Shown piece by piece: positions 41,841 to 50,915 of a stretch of 64,000 nucleotides of DNA. The notes under the pieces are model-generated. The model was given only the letters and a program-made list of their open reading frames with translations, did no database searches and had not been told where the DNA came from. Each line of letters begins with the position of its first letter. Position 1 is the stretch's first letter. This DNA is from Actinomadura sp. BRA 177 (GTDB lineage: Bacteria; Actinomycetota; Actinomycetes; Streptosporangiales; Streptosporangiaceae). Location of the stretch: NCBI RefSeq assembly GCF_013372625.1, contig NZ_JABXFD010000295.1, positions 1 to 64,000 of the forward strand, given 5' to 3'. Both the position numbers and the translations under genes were made by a program.

Positions 41841-43016
41841 ATGCGCATCACCGACATCCGCGAGGCCGCGGTCCCCCTCCACGGGAACATCAAGAACGCC
41901 GTGGTCAACTTCGCCGCGCACACCGTCTCCCTGGTGGCCGTGCAGACCGACGTACGCCGGGACGGGAGGCCGCTCACCGGCATCGCCTTCAACTCGATCG
42001 GGCGCCATGCCCAAGGGGGCATCCTCCGCGACCGGATGATCCCCCGGCTGCTGGCCGCCGACCCCGACGACCTGCTCGACCCGTCGACCGGGCTGCTGTC
42101 CCCCGCCCGCGTGCTCCAGTGCGCCATGCGCGACGAGAAGCCCGGCGGCCACGGCGACCGCGCCGCGGCGGTCGGCGCCGTCGAACTCGCGGTGTGGGAC
42201 CTGCTGGCCAAGTACCACGACGAGCCCGCCCACGCCGTCATCGCCCGGGCCTTCGGCCGCCGCCCCGCGCTCACCGGCACGCCGGTCTACGCCGCGGGCG
42301 GCTACTACCATCCCGACGACTCCCTGGACCGGCTCCGCGGCGAGCTCGCCGGCTACGCGGACCAGGGCTACCGCATGGTCAAGATCAAGATCGGCGGCGC
42401 GCCGCTCCCCGACGACCTGGCCCGGGTCGAGGCCGCCATCGAGGTGATCGGCGGCGGGGACGGAGTGGCCGTCGACGCCAACGGACGCTTCGACCGGGAC
42501 CGGGCCCTGGCCTACGCCGCGGCGCTGTCCGGGCACGGCCTGCGCTGGTACGAGGAGGCGGCCGACCCGCTCGACTACGCCCTGAACCGGGAACTGGCAG
42601 AGGCCTATCCGGGGGCCATCGCCACCGGCGAGAACCTCTTCTCCGTCCAGGACGTGCGCAACCTGCTCGCCTACGGCGGAGTGCGGCCCGACCGGGACGT
42701 CTTCCAGATGGACGCCGGCCTCAGCTACGGGCTGACCGAGTACGCCCGCATGATCGAGGCCATGGAGGCGCACGGCGTCGACCGGTCCCAGGCGTTCCCC
42801 CACGGCGGGCACCTGATCAACCTGCACATCGTGGCCGGACTGGGGCTGGGCGGCTGCGAGGCGTATCCCGGGGTCTTCGAGCCCTTCGGCGGCTACAGCC
42901 CGGACTGCCGGCTCTCCGACGGCCTGATCCACCCCGGCCAGGCGCCCGGGTTCGGTCTGGAGGCCAAGCCCGGCCTCGCCGACGAGATCGCCAACCTCCG
43001 CAAGGACCTGGACTGA
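41841..43016 (+). CDS. tarD: D(-)-tartrate dehydratase
   Basis: A 391-residue enolase-superfamily enzyme closely resembling Bradyrhizobium TarD, which dehydrates D-tartrate to oxaloacetate. The whole N-terminus matches its style (FNSIGRHAQGG, EKPGGHGDRAAAVGAVELAVWD, VYAAGGYYHPDDSL). Catalytic Lys183 is in MVKIKIGGAP and His321 in FPHGGH. Metal ligands are Asp212 (VDANGRF), Glu238 (WYEEA) and Glu264 (TGENLF), each one residue from the published TarD positions as I recall them. The start at ATG 41841 overlaps no other gene. It is divergent from a GntR regulator and coupled to the next gene. Confidence 0.88.
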   Translation: MRITDIREAAVPLHGNIKNAVVNFAAHTVSLVAVQTDVRRDGRPLTGIAFNSIGRHAQGGILRDRMIPRLLAADPDDLLDPSTGLLSPARVLQCAMRDEKPGGHGDRAAAVGAVELAVWDLLAKYHDEPAHAVIARAFGRRPALTGTPVYAAGGYYHPDDSLDRLRGELAGYADQGYRMVKIKIGGAPLPDDLARVEAAIEVIGGGDGVAVDANGRFDRDRALAYAAALSGHGLRWYEEAADPLDYALNRELAEAYPGAIATGENLFSVQDVRNLLAYGGVRPDRDVFQMDAGLSYGLTEYARMIEAMEAHGVDRSQAFPHGGHLINLHIVAGLGLGGCEAYPGVFEPFGGYSPDCRLSDGLIHPGQAPGFGLEAKPGLADEIANLRKDLD

Positions 43017-43936
43017 TGAAGATCTGCGTCGTCGGCTGCGGAGCCATGGGCTCGGTGTACGCCGCGCGGCTGGGCCGCGCCGGCCACGAGGTGTCGGTGG
43101 TGGACGCGTGGCAGGCCCACGTCGAGGCCATCGCCCGGGACGGGCTGCACGTCAGCGGGCCCGACGGGGAGTTCCGCGCCGCGGTCGCGGCCCACACCGC
43201 CGCTCCCGCCGACCCCGTCGACCTCGTGGTGCTCGCCGTCAAGGCCGCCGACGTGCCCGCGGCCGCGGCCGGACTCGCACCGCTGCTGGGGCCGGGGACA
43301 ACCGTACTGACCATCCAGAACGGGCTCGGCTCGGCCGATGCCGTGGCCGACGCGGTAGGCGCCGAACGCCTGGCCATCGGTATCGCCAGCGGTTTCGGCG
43401 CCGGCCTGCGCGGACCGGGCCGGGTGCACCACAACGCGATGCGGGCCCTGAGGTTCGGCGCCCACAGCTCCCTGGCCCCCGCACGGGTCGAGGAGGTGGC
43501 CGCGGCCTGGCGAACGGCCGGGTTCGACGCGGCGGCCGTGGACGACATCATCGCGATGCAGTGGGAGAAGCTCATCTGCAACGTGGCCTACAGCGCCCCT
43601 TGCGCCCTGACCGGACTGACCGTCGGCGAGATCCGTGATCACCCCGAGCTGGCCCGGACGAGCCAGGCCGCGGCGGTCGAGGCCTGGGAGACCGCCCGGG
43701 CGCGCGGGGTGGCCATCGACGTCCCGGACCCCGTGGAACTGGTGCGCGAGTTCGCCGCCCGGATGCCCGGCGCCAAGCCGTCGGCACTGCTGGACCACGA
43801 GGCCCACCGGACCAGCGAGATCGATGTGATCAACGGCGCGGTCCCGCGGGAGGCGGCCAAGGTGGGCCGCACGGCACCGGTCAACCAGGCGCTGACCGCC
43901 CTCGCTCGCCACCGCGAGGCCGCCTGGCGGCGGTGA
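43016..43936 (+). CDS. 2-dehydropantoate 2-reductase-like (ApbA/PanE family)
   Basis: A 306-residue NADP-dependent reductase. The Rossmann motif is ICVVGCGAMGSVYAARLGRAGHEV. The ApbA C-terminal domain carries the catalytic Lys in MQWEKLICNVAYSAPCALTGLTVGEI and the substrate-binding SEIDVINGAVPREA. True PanE makes pantoate; members in catabolic clusters may reduce other 2-oxo acids. Here the start overlaps the tarD stop (TGATG), so it may act on the tartrate-derived 2-oxo acid or a related compound; this is an inference. Confidence 0.82.
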   Translation: MKICVVGCGAMGSVYAARLGRAGHEVSVVDAWQAHVEAIARDGLHVSGPDGEFRAAVAAHTAAPADPVDLVVLAVKAADVPAAAAGLAPLLGPGTTVLTIQNGLGSADAVADAVGAERLAIGIASGFGAGLRGPGRVHHNAMRALRFGAHSSLAPARVEEVAAAWRTAGFDAAAVDDIIAMQWEKLICNVAYSAPCALTGLTVGEIRDHPELARTSQAAAVEAWETARARGVAIDVPDPVELVREFAARMPGAKPSALLDHEAHRTSEIDVINGAVPREAAKVGRTAPVNQALTALARHREAAWRR

Positions 43937-44012
43937 CCCGCCCTCCCGGCCGGGCGTCCGCTTACATCTCCGGCGCCACTTGCCGGGGGCGGGTGCGGGG
44001 CCGCACACTTGC

Positions 44013-44031
44013 TTAGGTTAGCTTTGCCTAA
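44013..44031 (+). promoter_or_regulatory. iron box (IdeR/DmdR type)
   Basis: TTAGGTTAGCTTTGCCTAA matches the 19-bp iron-regulator consensus TTAGGTTAGGCTAACCTAA at 15 positions and lies 30 bases before the FTR1 start. It predicts repression when iron is ample. Confidence 0.85.
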
Positions 44032-44061
44032 AAGGCTTGTGTCATCCGGAGGAGTGCGGCG

Positions 44062-44922
44062 ATGCTACTGGGCAACTTCCTCATCGGACTGCGTGAGGGA
44101 CTTGAGGCCGCGCTGGTCGTCAGCATCCTGATCGCCTACCTGGTGAAGACCGGCAACCGCCGGGCCCTGCTCCCCGTCTGGACGGGTGTCGGCATCGCCA
44201 TCGTCCTCGCCTGCGGGTTCGGCGTCGCGCTGAGCGCCGCGTCCTCCGAGATGCAGTTCAAGACGCAGGAACTGTTCGGCGGCATCCTGTCGATCATCGC
44301 GGTGGGCCTCGTCACCTGGATGGTCTTCTGGATGCGCAAGACCGCCAGGTTCATGAAGGCCGAACTGGAGGGCAAGCTGGAGGGCGCGCTGAACGTCGGT
44401 CCGCTCGCCCTGGCCGCCGTCGCCTTCCTCGCCGTCGGGCGCGAGGGCCTGGAGACCGTGCTGTTCCTGTGGACGAACATCTCCAACTCGTCCGGCGGCT
44501 CCGCCGAGCCGATCATCGGCGCGTTCCTCGGCCTCGGCGTCGCCGTCGTGCTCGGCTACCTGCTCTACCGCGGCGGCCTCAAGATCAACCTGAAGCGGTT
44601 CTTCACCTGGACGGGCGCGGCGCTCATCGTCGTCGCCGCGGGCGTGTTCGGCTACGGCTTCCACGACCTGCAGGAGGCCGAGGTCTTCCCCGGCCTGAAC
44701 GCGGTCGCGCTGGAGCCGCACGTGTTCTTCGCCAAGTTCGGCGGCGCGGGCGACTGGATGCAGACGGTCTTCCAGGGCGTCCTGAACGTCACGCCGCAGA
44801 TCACCTGGCTGCAGCTGATCATGTGGGCGGCGTACCTGGTGCCGGTGATGTTCCTGTTCCTGCGGAACCCGTCGACGTCCAAGCCCGCCCCGGCCAAGGC
44901 CACGGAGCCGGTGGCGTCCTAG
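44062..44922 (+). CDS. efeU: FTR1 family high-affinity iron permease (EfeU-like)
   Basis: A 286-residue seven-helix permease. The two iron-handling REGLE motifs are seen at RLREGLEAALVVS (residues 10-14 region) and VGREGLETVLFLW. FTR1/EfeU takes up iron released by oxidation, usually with EfeO and EfeB; neither is adjacent here. GGAGG lies ten bases before ATG 44062. The iron box upstream supports control by IdeR/DmdR1. The gene converges on a small unknown gene with a four-base overlap. Confidence 0.9.
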   Translation: MLLGNFLIGLREGLEAALVVSILIAYLVKTGNRRALLPVWTGVGIAIVLACGFGVALSAASSEMQFKTQELFGGILSIIAVGLVTWMVFWMRKTARFMKAELEGKLEGALNVGPLALAAVAFLAVGREGLETVLFLWTNISNSSGGSAEPIIGAFLGLGVAVVLGYLLYRGGLKINLKRFFTWTGAALIVVAAGVFGYGFHDLQEAEVFPGLNAVALEPHVFFAKFGGAGDWMQTVFQGVLNVTPQITWLQLIMWAAYLVPVMFLFLRNPSTSKPAPAKATEPVAS

Positions 44923-45281
44923 AGGTCGGGCAGCGGGTCGCGGGGAAGGCTGTCGCGGGCGAAGATCTCGGCGTCGGCGGCGTTGACGACCGGGACGTAC
45001 TCGTCGTCCACCTCGAACACGGCGCCGGCGAACTCGAACGACGCTCCCGCGCCGGTCTCCACCGGCCCGATCCGGGTGCCGCGCGGGTAGCTGCCCCAGA
45101 TCGTCTTCGGGTTGCTGCTCCGCAGCGCCCCGGTGGAGATCACCGCGACCTGGTCGTCGGTGACGACGAAGATGAACCCGGCGCCGCCGCCGTAGGCCAT
45201 CGCGGGGAAGATGTAGCGGATCTCCCCGTCGATCCCGAGGAACTCCCTGCAGCGCTCGCGAAGCGGGCGTGGCACCGGCAT
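44919..45281 (-). CDS. small protein with PH-like fold, unknown
   Basis: A 120-residue cytoplasmic protein. After RERCREFLGIDGEIRYIFPAMAYGG comes a run of short strands (GFIFVVTDDQVAVISTG, TIWGSYPRGTRIGP, ASFEFAGAVFEVDDEYVPVVNAAD) resembling bacterial PH-like domains. ATG 45281 has GGGAGGTG upstream. A longer frame extends to 45620 but is not coding-like. The function is unknown. Confidence 0.6.
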   Translation of the reverse strand: MPVPRPLRERCREFLGIDGEIRYIFPAMAYGGGAGFIFVVTDDQVAVISTGALRSSNPKTIWGSYPRGTRIGPVETGAGASFEFAGAVFEVDDEYVPVVNAADAEIFARDSLPRDPLPDL

Positions 45282-45360
45282 GGCGGTTGAGGCACCTCCC
45301 CGGGGGCGGAACACGGCTGCCGTGACAATCATGCACCGCCCCGGCGGAGTGTGACCAGAG

Positions 45361-46548
45361 TCAGACCGACGCCAGCGCCGCCGTCGGCGGCAGCCGCGCC
45401 GCGCGCACCGCCGGATACAGCCCGGCGGCCGTCCCGATCGCCAGCGTCGCGGCGAGCGCGCCGCCGAGCGCCCACACCGGCACGACCGGCGGCCAGCCCT
45501 TCCACAGCGCGAACCCGGTGGTGACCGCCGCGCCGAGCACCGTCCCCGCCGCGCCGCCGAACGCCGACAGCAGCAGCGACTCGGCGAGGAACTGGACGCG
45601 CACCTGCCCGCGAGTCGCACCGAGCGAGCGGCGCAGCCCGATCTCGCGACGCCGCTCCAGCACCGAGATCACCATCGTGTTGGCGACACCGACCCCGCCG
45701 ACCAGCAGCGCGACCGCGCCGAGCCCGAGCAGCAGCCCGGTGAACGCGCCGGCGGCCGCGGCCTTGGCCTCCAGCGCGTCCGAAGGACGGCTGACCTCGA
45801 CCTCCTCGGAATGCTCGGGGCTGACCGTCCTCGCGAGGACGTCCCGGACGTCGTTCACGGACGCGTCGGTGGAGCGCTCGTAGACCGTGGTGGGGTGCCC
45901 GTCGAAATCGAGGTACCTTCGCGCCGCGTCCCAGCCGACAAGCGCTGAACGATCGATCTCCGGTGCCAGCTCGGCGGGACGCAGTACACCGAGGACGACG
46001 AACCACCGGCCGCCGATCCACACCTGGCCTTGGTGTAGGCCCAGCCGTTTCGCGGCCTCCGAACCGAGCACGACGCCGGGATAGCGTCCGGTGCCCGCGT
46101 TGAGCCAGTTGCCGCTCGCGGTCTCCACGTCCAGCGTGCCGAGCAGCTCTGTGGTGGCGGCCTGCACGGCGATGCCCTGCGTGACCTCCTCCGGGATCTT
46201 GTCGGTGCGGCGGACGGTCGCGTCCACCGCCCCGGTCGCACCGACTGCGGTGACCGGCCCGATCCGGCGCACCATCTCCGGCGCCGTCGCGGGCAGTTCC
46301 GCCTTGTCTCCGGACAGGGTGTCGCCGGGCCTCGCGGTCAGCAGGTTGGTGCCGAGGCTGTCGAGCCGCCGCAGCAGGTCCTCCTTGCTGGACGAGGAGA
46401 TCCCGATGACCGCGACCATCGTGGCGATCCCGATCGCAATGCCGAGCGCGGACAGTACGACCCTGGTGGGACGGGCTTTGAGCCCTCCCAGGCCGACGCG
46501 CAGCACATCGTTCGCGCCGAGCCGCGCGGGGGCGAGCGCAGGCTTCAT
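45361..46548 (-). CDS. MacB-type ABC transporter permease
   Basis: A 395-residue permease with one N-terminal membrane helix (about residues 30-52), a large extracytoplasmic MacB_PCD domain (about 60-265), and a C-terminal FtsX domain with three helices (about 275-385; [31 protein letters not shown]). It works with the ATPase gene whose stop overlaps its start and the adaptor further upstream to move a substrate, perhaps a lipid or peptide, out of the membrane. Confidence 0.9.
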   Translation of the reverse strand: MKPALAPARLGANDVLRVGLGGLKARPTRVVLSALGIAIGIATMVAVIGISSSSKEDLLRRLDSLGTNLLTARPGDTLSGDKAELPATAPEMVRRIGPVTAVGATGAVDATVRRTDKIPEEVTQGIAVQAATTELLGTLDVETASGNWLNAGTGRYPGVVLGSEAAKRLGLHQGQVWIGGRWFVVLGVLRPAELAPEIDRSALVGWDAARRYLDFDGHPTTVYERSTDASVNDVRDVLARTVSPEHSEEVEVSRPSDALEAKAAAAGAFTGLLLGLGAVALLVGGVGVANTMVISVLERRREIGLRRSLGATRGQVRVQFLAESLLLSAFGGAAGTVLGAAVTTGFALWKGWPPVVPVWALGGALAATLAIGTAAGLYPAVRAARLPPTAALASV

Positions 46549-47252
46549 CGTGTGCCCACCTCCGCGCGCTCGATCAGCCCGTCCCGTACCCGGACCCTTC
46601 TCGGCGCCCTATCGGCGACGTCCAGATCGTGCGTGATGATCGCGACGGTGGTGCCGGCGCGGTTCAGCTCGTCCAACAGGGCGAGCACCTCCGCGCCCGC
46701 CACGGAGTCGAGGTTGCCCGTGGGCTCATCGGCGAGCAGCAGATCAGGCTCCCCCACCACCGCCCGCGCGACCGCAACCCGCTGCTGCTCACCACCCGAC
46801 AACTGGTGCGGCCGGTGCCCGCTCCGGTTCCCGAGCCCGACCCGTTCGAGCGCGTCCCGCGCCCGCTCCCGCCGCTCCTTCAACCCAACGCCGCCGTACA
46901 GCAGCCCGTCAGCAACGTTATCGAGAGCGCTCACGCCCGCCGCCAAATGGAACTGCTGGAACACGAACCCGATGTGCCGCGCCCGCAACGCCGACAGCTC
47001 CCGATCACCAAGCCCGCCGACCTCGTGCCCGGCGACGCGCACGCTCCCTTCCGTGGGACGGTCAAGCGTCCCGATCATGTGCAGCAACGTCGACTTCCCC
47101 GACCCGGACGGCCCAACGATCGCGACCATCTCCCCCGGCGCGATCATCAGGTCAACACCCTTCAGCGCCGCGACCCCACCCGCGTACACCTTCGTCACCC
47201 CGGCCAGCTCAACGATGTTCTCGCCCGGTACGTCCATGCCCAGCGAGTTCAT
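46545..47252 (-). CDS. MacB/LolD-type ABC transporter ATPase
   Basis: A 235-residue ATPase. Walker A is GPSGSGKST, the signature [16 protein letters not shown], and Walker [14 protein letters not shown] followed by the His switch IITHDLDVA. The [11 protein letters not shown] wording is typical of the MacB/LolD group. Its start overlaps the adaptor stop and its stop overlaps the permease start. Confidence 0.93.
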   Translation of the reverse strand: MNSLGMDVPGENIVELAGVTKVYAGGVAALKGVDLMIAPGEMVAIVGPSGSGKSTLLHMIGTLDRPTEGSVRVAGHEVGGLGDRELSALRARHIGFVFQQFHLAAGVSALDNVADGLLYGGVGLKERRERARDALERVGLGNRSGHRPHQLSGGEQQRVAVARAVVGEPDLLLADEPTGNLDSVAGAEVLALLDELNRAGTTVAIITHDLDVADRAPRRVRVRDGLIERAEVGTR

Positions 47253-48292
47253 TCGGCGGGCACCCCGACCTTCATGCCTTCCCGGACGCCGTTCCCGGTG
47301 ATCTCGACCCGTCCACCACCGAACGTCCCGACTTCCACAGGTAGGAGATGCCGTCCGCCGTCGACGACCTCGACCCCGAAGCCGCCTTCCCTCAGCGCCA
47401 GCAGCGCTTCCACGGGCACCGACAGGACGTCCTTCTTCCGCTCGCTCTCCAGCTCGACGCTGACCGGCGCCTCGTCCAGCCGTCCCGTCTCGGCGTTCCC
47501 GATCGAGATGTCGACACCGACCGTGGTCTTCTTGTCCTGCCCCGACCCGGTACTCTCCGCGACGCTGCTGACCTCGGAGATCTTCCCCTCGACAGACTTC
47601 CCGCCGGGCAACTCCACAGCGACCTTCGCGCCCTCCTCCGCGAGATCCTGCTTGTCGGCGTCGAGATCGACATGCACGACCCGCTTCGTCCCGGCCACCG
47701 TCAACACGGGCTGCCCTTGCCCGACGCGCTTCCCCTCGGGCGCCTTAACGTCCCTGACCCGCACGGCCCCACTGAGGAAGACGACCTGACTGGCATCAAC
47801 GGCACCGGTCTCCGCAAGCCCCCGATCGTCCTGCCACTCCATAACGGCCGCCACGGTGGCACCGGTGAACTCGTCATCCACGGTCATCCCGCCGTACCCG
47901 AGCGCCCGCAGGTTCTCCTCAAGCTGCCGGACGTCCTTACCGGACTCCCCACTCCTGAGCGTCCGGTACATGGGGCTGCCGCCGTACATCAACGTGACCG
48001 GCTTCCCCGCCACCTTGAGCAGCGTCTCACCCCGCTTGACGGTCGCCCCCCGCCCCGGCGCCCAGGTCACCACCCCAGAAGCGCCCGTCCACACCTCCCG
48101 GACGTCGCCGTAGGTGAGCCTCCCGTCCACGGTCTCGGTATCGACAAGATCACCCCGGCTCACCACAGCGGTACCCAGCGGCGCCTCATGCCCGGCCTCC
48201 GCCTCGCTGCCGCCCGCCGTCCAGGCCAGCGCACTCCCACCACCGACCACCACGACAAGCGCGACCCCGCCGGCGACCACGACCCGCCTCAC
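47249..48292 (-). CDS. efflux adaptor with peptidoglycan-binding domain
   Basis: A 347-residue HlyD/RND-type adaptor. From GTG 48292 it opens with a signal anchor ([23 protein letters not shown]). Next come a biotinyl-lipoyl-like part ([30 protein letters not shown]) that flanks an inserted peptidoglycan-binding domain ([24 protein letters not shown]...), then beta-barrel and membrane-proximal domains. This form lets a Gram-positive transporter touch the wall. The start overlaps the lipoprotein stop as GTGA. The frame runs further upstream, but in the lipoprotein's territory. Confidence 0.85.
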   Translation of the reverse strand: MRRVVVAGGVALVVVVGGGSALAWTAGGSEAEAGHEAPLGTAVVSRGDLVDTETVDGRLTYGDVREVWTGASGVVTWAPGRGATVKRGETLLKVAGKPVTLMYGGSPMYRTLRSGESGKDVRQLEENLRALGYGGMTVDDEFTGATVAAVMEWQDDRGLAETGAVDASQVVFLSGAVRVRDVKAPEGKRVGQGQPVLTVAGTKRVVHVDLDADKQDLAEEGAKVAVELPGGKSVEGKISEVSSVAESTGSGQDKKTTVGVDISIGNAETGRLDEAPVSVELESERKKDVLSVPVEALLALREGGFGVEVVDGGRHLLPVEVGTFGGGRVEITGNGVREGMKVGVPAE

Positions 48293-48804
48293 CGTCCGAA
48301 CCCCGGCAGATCGTCCTTGCACGCCTCCCGCGCCTTCTCCGCAGCGCCCCGATCGATGTCCCCACTCGGAAGCCTGAACTGCCCGTCCGGCCCCGGATCG
48401 GGAAGGTTCACCCCGTGCTCCCGCATGCACTGCGCGAACTTGACATACTGGTCGCGCACCTTGGGATCCTTCAGATCGGGCATCCTCCCGCCCGCCTGCA
48501 ACCACTGCTGGCACTTCTCCAGCGCCCCCTGCAGCTTCGTCCGATCGGCTCCCTTCCCGAGCCGCATGGCCTGCTGATCCCCACTACCAGGATCGGGAAC
48601 ATCAACCCCGTTCTCCCGCATGCACCGAGCGAACTGAAGCTGCGCATCCTCCGCCGAAACCGACGCACTGGCCGAAGCAGACGAGGAAGCCTTCGCACCC
48701 CCACCAGCCGAAGCGACCTCACTCCCACCGTCGTCGCCCCCACAAGCCGAGAGCCCCAAGGCCAGCGGCAAGGCCAGCCCGGCCACCCACACCCGATTCC
48801 CCAT
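48289..48804 (-). CDS. lipoprotein with two CMRENG repeats
   Basis: A 171-residue lipoprotein (lipobox LSAC). After a Ser/Ala-rich linker there are two copies of a short module, FARCMRENGVDVPDPG and FAQCMREHGVNLPDPG, each with a partner Cys later (EKCQQWL, EACKDDL), so two disulfides are likely. Lipoproteins of this type regularly head actinomycete adaptor/MacB operons. A GGGTTTAACCC element lies 57 bases upstream. Confidence 0.82.
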   Translation of the reverse strand: MGNRVWVAGLALPLALGLSACGGDDGGSEVASAGGGAKASSSASASASVSAEDAQLQFARCMRENGVDVPDPGSGDQQAMRLGKGADRTKLQGALEKCQQWLQAGGRMPDLKDPKVRDQYVKFAQCMREHGVNLPDPGPDGQFRLPSGDIDRGAAEKAREACKDDLPGFGR

Positions 48805-48860
48805 GTCGTCCTCTCCGCCAAGGCGACCTGCCTCGACGAGAAGCCATGAGACCGACCCCG

Positions 48861-48871
48861 GGGTTAAACCC
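48861..48871 (-). promoter_or_regulatory. GGGTTTAACCC element upstream of the efflux operon
   Basis: Read on the strand of the operon, GGGTTTAACCC lies 57 bases before the lipoprotein ATG. The same 11 bases precede the response regulator at 63040 in the same orientation. Confidence 0.6.
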
Positions 48872-48983
48872 GCATTAGCCGTGCTGGCTCTGTTGGATCC
48901 GGGGGATGTCGAGAGCGGGGTGTCGGGTCCGTCTTAGGGGTAGAGGCGGCCAGGGTGGCCGTGGCTAGTTGAGGAGGCTCAGC

Positions 48984-49424
48984 GTGGCGATTCAGCGGAT
49001 GGACAACGTTCTCATCGTCGTCGACGACCTTGAGGCGGTCATTGCGTTCTTCGTCGAACTCGGTATGGAGCTGGAGGGCAAAGGGCCGCTTGAAGGGCGT
49101 TGGGCGGAACGGGTCATCGGGCTTGAGGACGTCCGGCAGGACGTCGCCATGCTGCGGGTTCCGGACGGCCACGGGCGGATAGAGCTGGCGAAGTTCCACC
49201 GGCCGAGGGCCATCAGCCCCGAGCCGAAAGACGCACCGGCGAACACGCTGGGCATTCGTCGCGTCATGTTTGCAGTCGACGACATCGACGACGTCATCGC
49301 GCGCCTGCGCGCACACGGCGCCGAACTCGTGGGCGAGGTGGAGCAGTACGAGAACGTCTATCGCCTCTGCTACGTGCGCGGCCCCGAGGGCATCATCGTG
49401 GGCCTCGCTGAGCAGCTCAACTGA
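48984..49424 (+). CDS. VOC/glyoxalase-like protein
   Basis: A 146-residue vicinal-oxygen-chelate protein with two modules: MDNVLIVVDDLEAVIAFFVELGMELEGKGPLEG and GIRRVMFAVDDIDDVIARLRAHGAELVGEV ending in CYVRGPEGIIVGLAEQL. Usual roles are glyoxalase, antibiotic sequestration or ring cleavage; metal ligands are not all evident, so binding without catalysis is possible. GTG 48984 follows GAGGAGG by six bases. Confidence 0.8.
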   Translation: MAIQRMDNVLIVVDDLEAVIAFFVELGMELEGKGPLEGRWAERVIGLEDVRQDVAMLRVPDGHGRIELAKFHRPRAISPEPKDAPANTLGIRRVMFAVDDIDDVIARLRAHGAELVGEVEQYENVYRLCYVRGPEGIIVGLAEQLN

Positions 49425-49530
49425 AGGTCACCAAAGGGATCTCCGGCTTCCGCAGGTGGTGGGGGATGCACTCGGCAACTCACGGCCCGGCTGAATAGCT
49501 ACTTCCTGTGCCGCTTCGCGGGAAACAGCG

Positions 49531-49557
49531 GCCGAGCCCGTGTTTGACGGGCTCGGC
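49531..49557 (-). terminator. terminator hairpin after DUF397 gene
   Basis: GCCGAGCCCGT (49531-49541) pairs perfectly with ACGGGCTCGGC (49547-49557) around a five-base loop, 18 bases beyond the DUF397 stop on its strand. Confidence 0.7.
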
Positions 49558-49574
49558 TGAGGTCTCTTTCCAGG

Positions 49575-49763
49575 TTAGGCGGAGCGGATGGCCTGCATGA
49601 ACGTGGCCCACTCGTGGGAGGCGAATTCGAGGGTTGTGCCTGTGGCGCCCTGCTTGGTGTCGCGTACGCCGATGGTGCCCTGGGGGGAGCGGCCAACTTC
49701 GACACAGTCGGAATCCGGCACGCTGTGGGTTGACTTGCGCCAGCCGCTGTACTGCTGCTTCAC
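49575..49763 (-). CDS. DUF397 protein
   Basis: A 62-residue DUF397 protein: WRKSTHSVPDSDCVEVGRSPQGTIGVRDTKQG...LEFASHEWATFMQAIRS is the whole family pattern. Such proteins follow an XRE/DUF5753 regulator gene in many actinomycetes and are thought to act together with it, possibly as an antagonist, in development or secondary metabolism. The start GTG 49763 is one base past the regulator stop. Confidence 0.93.
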   Translation of the reverse strand: MKQQYSGWRKSTHSVPDSDCVEVGRSPQGTIGVRDTKQGATGTTLEFASHEWATFMQAIRSA

Positions 49764-49764
49764 G

Positions 49765-50640
49765 TTACGGGCCTGCCTGTTCGCTCAGCCGGTCGGCCGT
49801 GTCCGTCAGAAGAGAGAGGCTCTCCAGGGCGGGCAGTGCGGCCTGCCGGAGACGGTCATGTAGACGTTCATACACTGCCACCTGGTCTGGGGTGTTGTGA
49901 ACCAGACAGTTGCTGGTCTCCGCGACCACCAATTTCGGGTCCTCCGCGTCGGGGAATGTGTAGATGCTGTGCGCGGAGCCGGGAAGCCGTCCAGGTGGGA
50001 CGCGGGCATCCAGCGGTAGGACGCGGACGGTGAAGCGTGGTTCGTGGGTCACGAGCTGCACCATGTGTCGCAGTTGGGTGGCCATGACCTCCGGTGGTAC
50101 GGCCAGCCGCTTCAAGACAAACTCATCGATCACGATCTCCAGCGCGGGGCCACCCTGCCGGAAGATGTTCTGCTGTCTCCGCTGACGTGCCTCTACGCTC
50201 TTCTCGGGCACGTAGTTGGTCTCCGAGCCTTCGAGCCGGTCTAGCTCGATGAGTGCCCAGTGGTACTCGACACACTGTAGAAGTCCCGGAAGAGCAAGCT
50301 GGTTGTACTGGTGGATGGAGGCGGCTCCGGATTCAAGGTCGGAGTACATGCGCTGGCGGGCGCCCATGGCGTCGCCGTAGGAGTCCCACCAGCCGCGGTC
50401 GGAGGCGTCACAGGCGATCTTGAGGATCTCGTCGAACTTCTCGCCGGTGACGCCAAGGATTTTCATGATCTTGACGATGTCGCGGACGTCGGGGCGGCAG
50501 CGGGCGTTCTCCAGTTTGGACACCGTCATGCGGGAGCGGTAGATGCGGCCGGCCAACTCGTCGGCGGTCATGCCGCTCTGCTCCCGGAGGGTCCGCAGTT
50601 CGGTGGCGAGGCGGCGTCGGCGGACGAACGGGCTGGTCAC
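49765..50640 (-). CDS. XRE family regulator with DUF5753
   Basis: A 291-residue regulator. The N-terminal helix-turn-helix (about residues 8-70) is LATELRTLREQSGMTADELAGRIYRSRMTVSKLENARCRPD, followed by a DUF5753 domain with HQYNQLALPGLLQCVEYHWAL and RFTVRVLPLDARVPPG. GTG 50640 follows CAGGAGG. Together with the adjacent DUF397 gene it forms the widespread actinomycete pair related to the abaA/whiJ type. The operon is divergent from the TMEM175-like gene. Confidence 0.93.
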   Translation of the reverse strand: MTSPFVRRRRLATELRTLREQSGMTADELAGRIYRSRMTVSKLENARCRPDVRDIVKIMKILGVTGEKFDEILKIACDASDRGWWDSYGDAMGARQRMYSDLESGAASIHQYNQLALPGLLQCVEYHWALIELDRLEGSETNYVPEKSVEARQRRQQNIFRQGGPALEIVIDEFVLKRLAVPPEVMATQLRHMVQLVTHEPRFTVRVLPLDARVPPGRLPGSAHSIYTFPDAEDPKLVVAETSNCLVHNTPDQVAVYERLHDRLRQAALPALESLSLLTDTADRLSEQAGP

Positions 50641-50820
50641 CGGGAACCTCCTGGGGCGGGCCGGGGGCTGCGCTGACCCGGGGGGAGCCAGCGTGTCAAC
50701 TCTTTGTTATCACTTGATCTCCGAGCGTGTCCTCGATTGAGGTGCTCCCCGAACACGAAAGGTGAGATCTTCCCGTGCGGCTCGGTGGCGTTCCGGGTAT
50801 GAACGCTTGCCGTTGGAACA

Positions 50821-50850
50821 GTTCGTTCCGTTTACGTAAACGGGGCGAAC
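50821..50850. promoter_or_regulatory. 30-bp palindrome between XRE and TMEM175-like genes
   Basis: CCGTTTACGTAAACGG (50828-50843) is a perfect 16-bp palindrome. It is flanked symmetrically by GTTCG (50821-50825) and CGAAC (50846-50850); the TT/GG between would be G-U pairs in RNA. It could be an operator or a hairpin. Confidence 0.55.
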
Positions 50851-50902
50851 GTTCGGGCCGGGCGCCTACCGAGGTATCCAGCCGAGCCGGTAGGGACGTG
50901 GG

Positions 50903-50908
50903 TAGGAT
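50903..50908 (+). promoter_or_regulatory. candidate -10 of a leaderless transcript
   Basis: TAGGAT fits TANNNT and ends seven bases before ATG 50916; no Shine-Dalgarno sequence at a usable distance is seen. Confidence 0.45.
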
Positions 50909-50915
50909 CTTGGGA

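Noticed and set aside
23600-43940. The catabolic island as a recent mobile element
   Set aside because: No transposase, integrase, flanking tRNA or direct repeats are seen, and codon use looks like that of neighbouring genes. Older transfer cannot be excluded.
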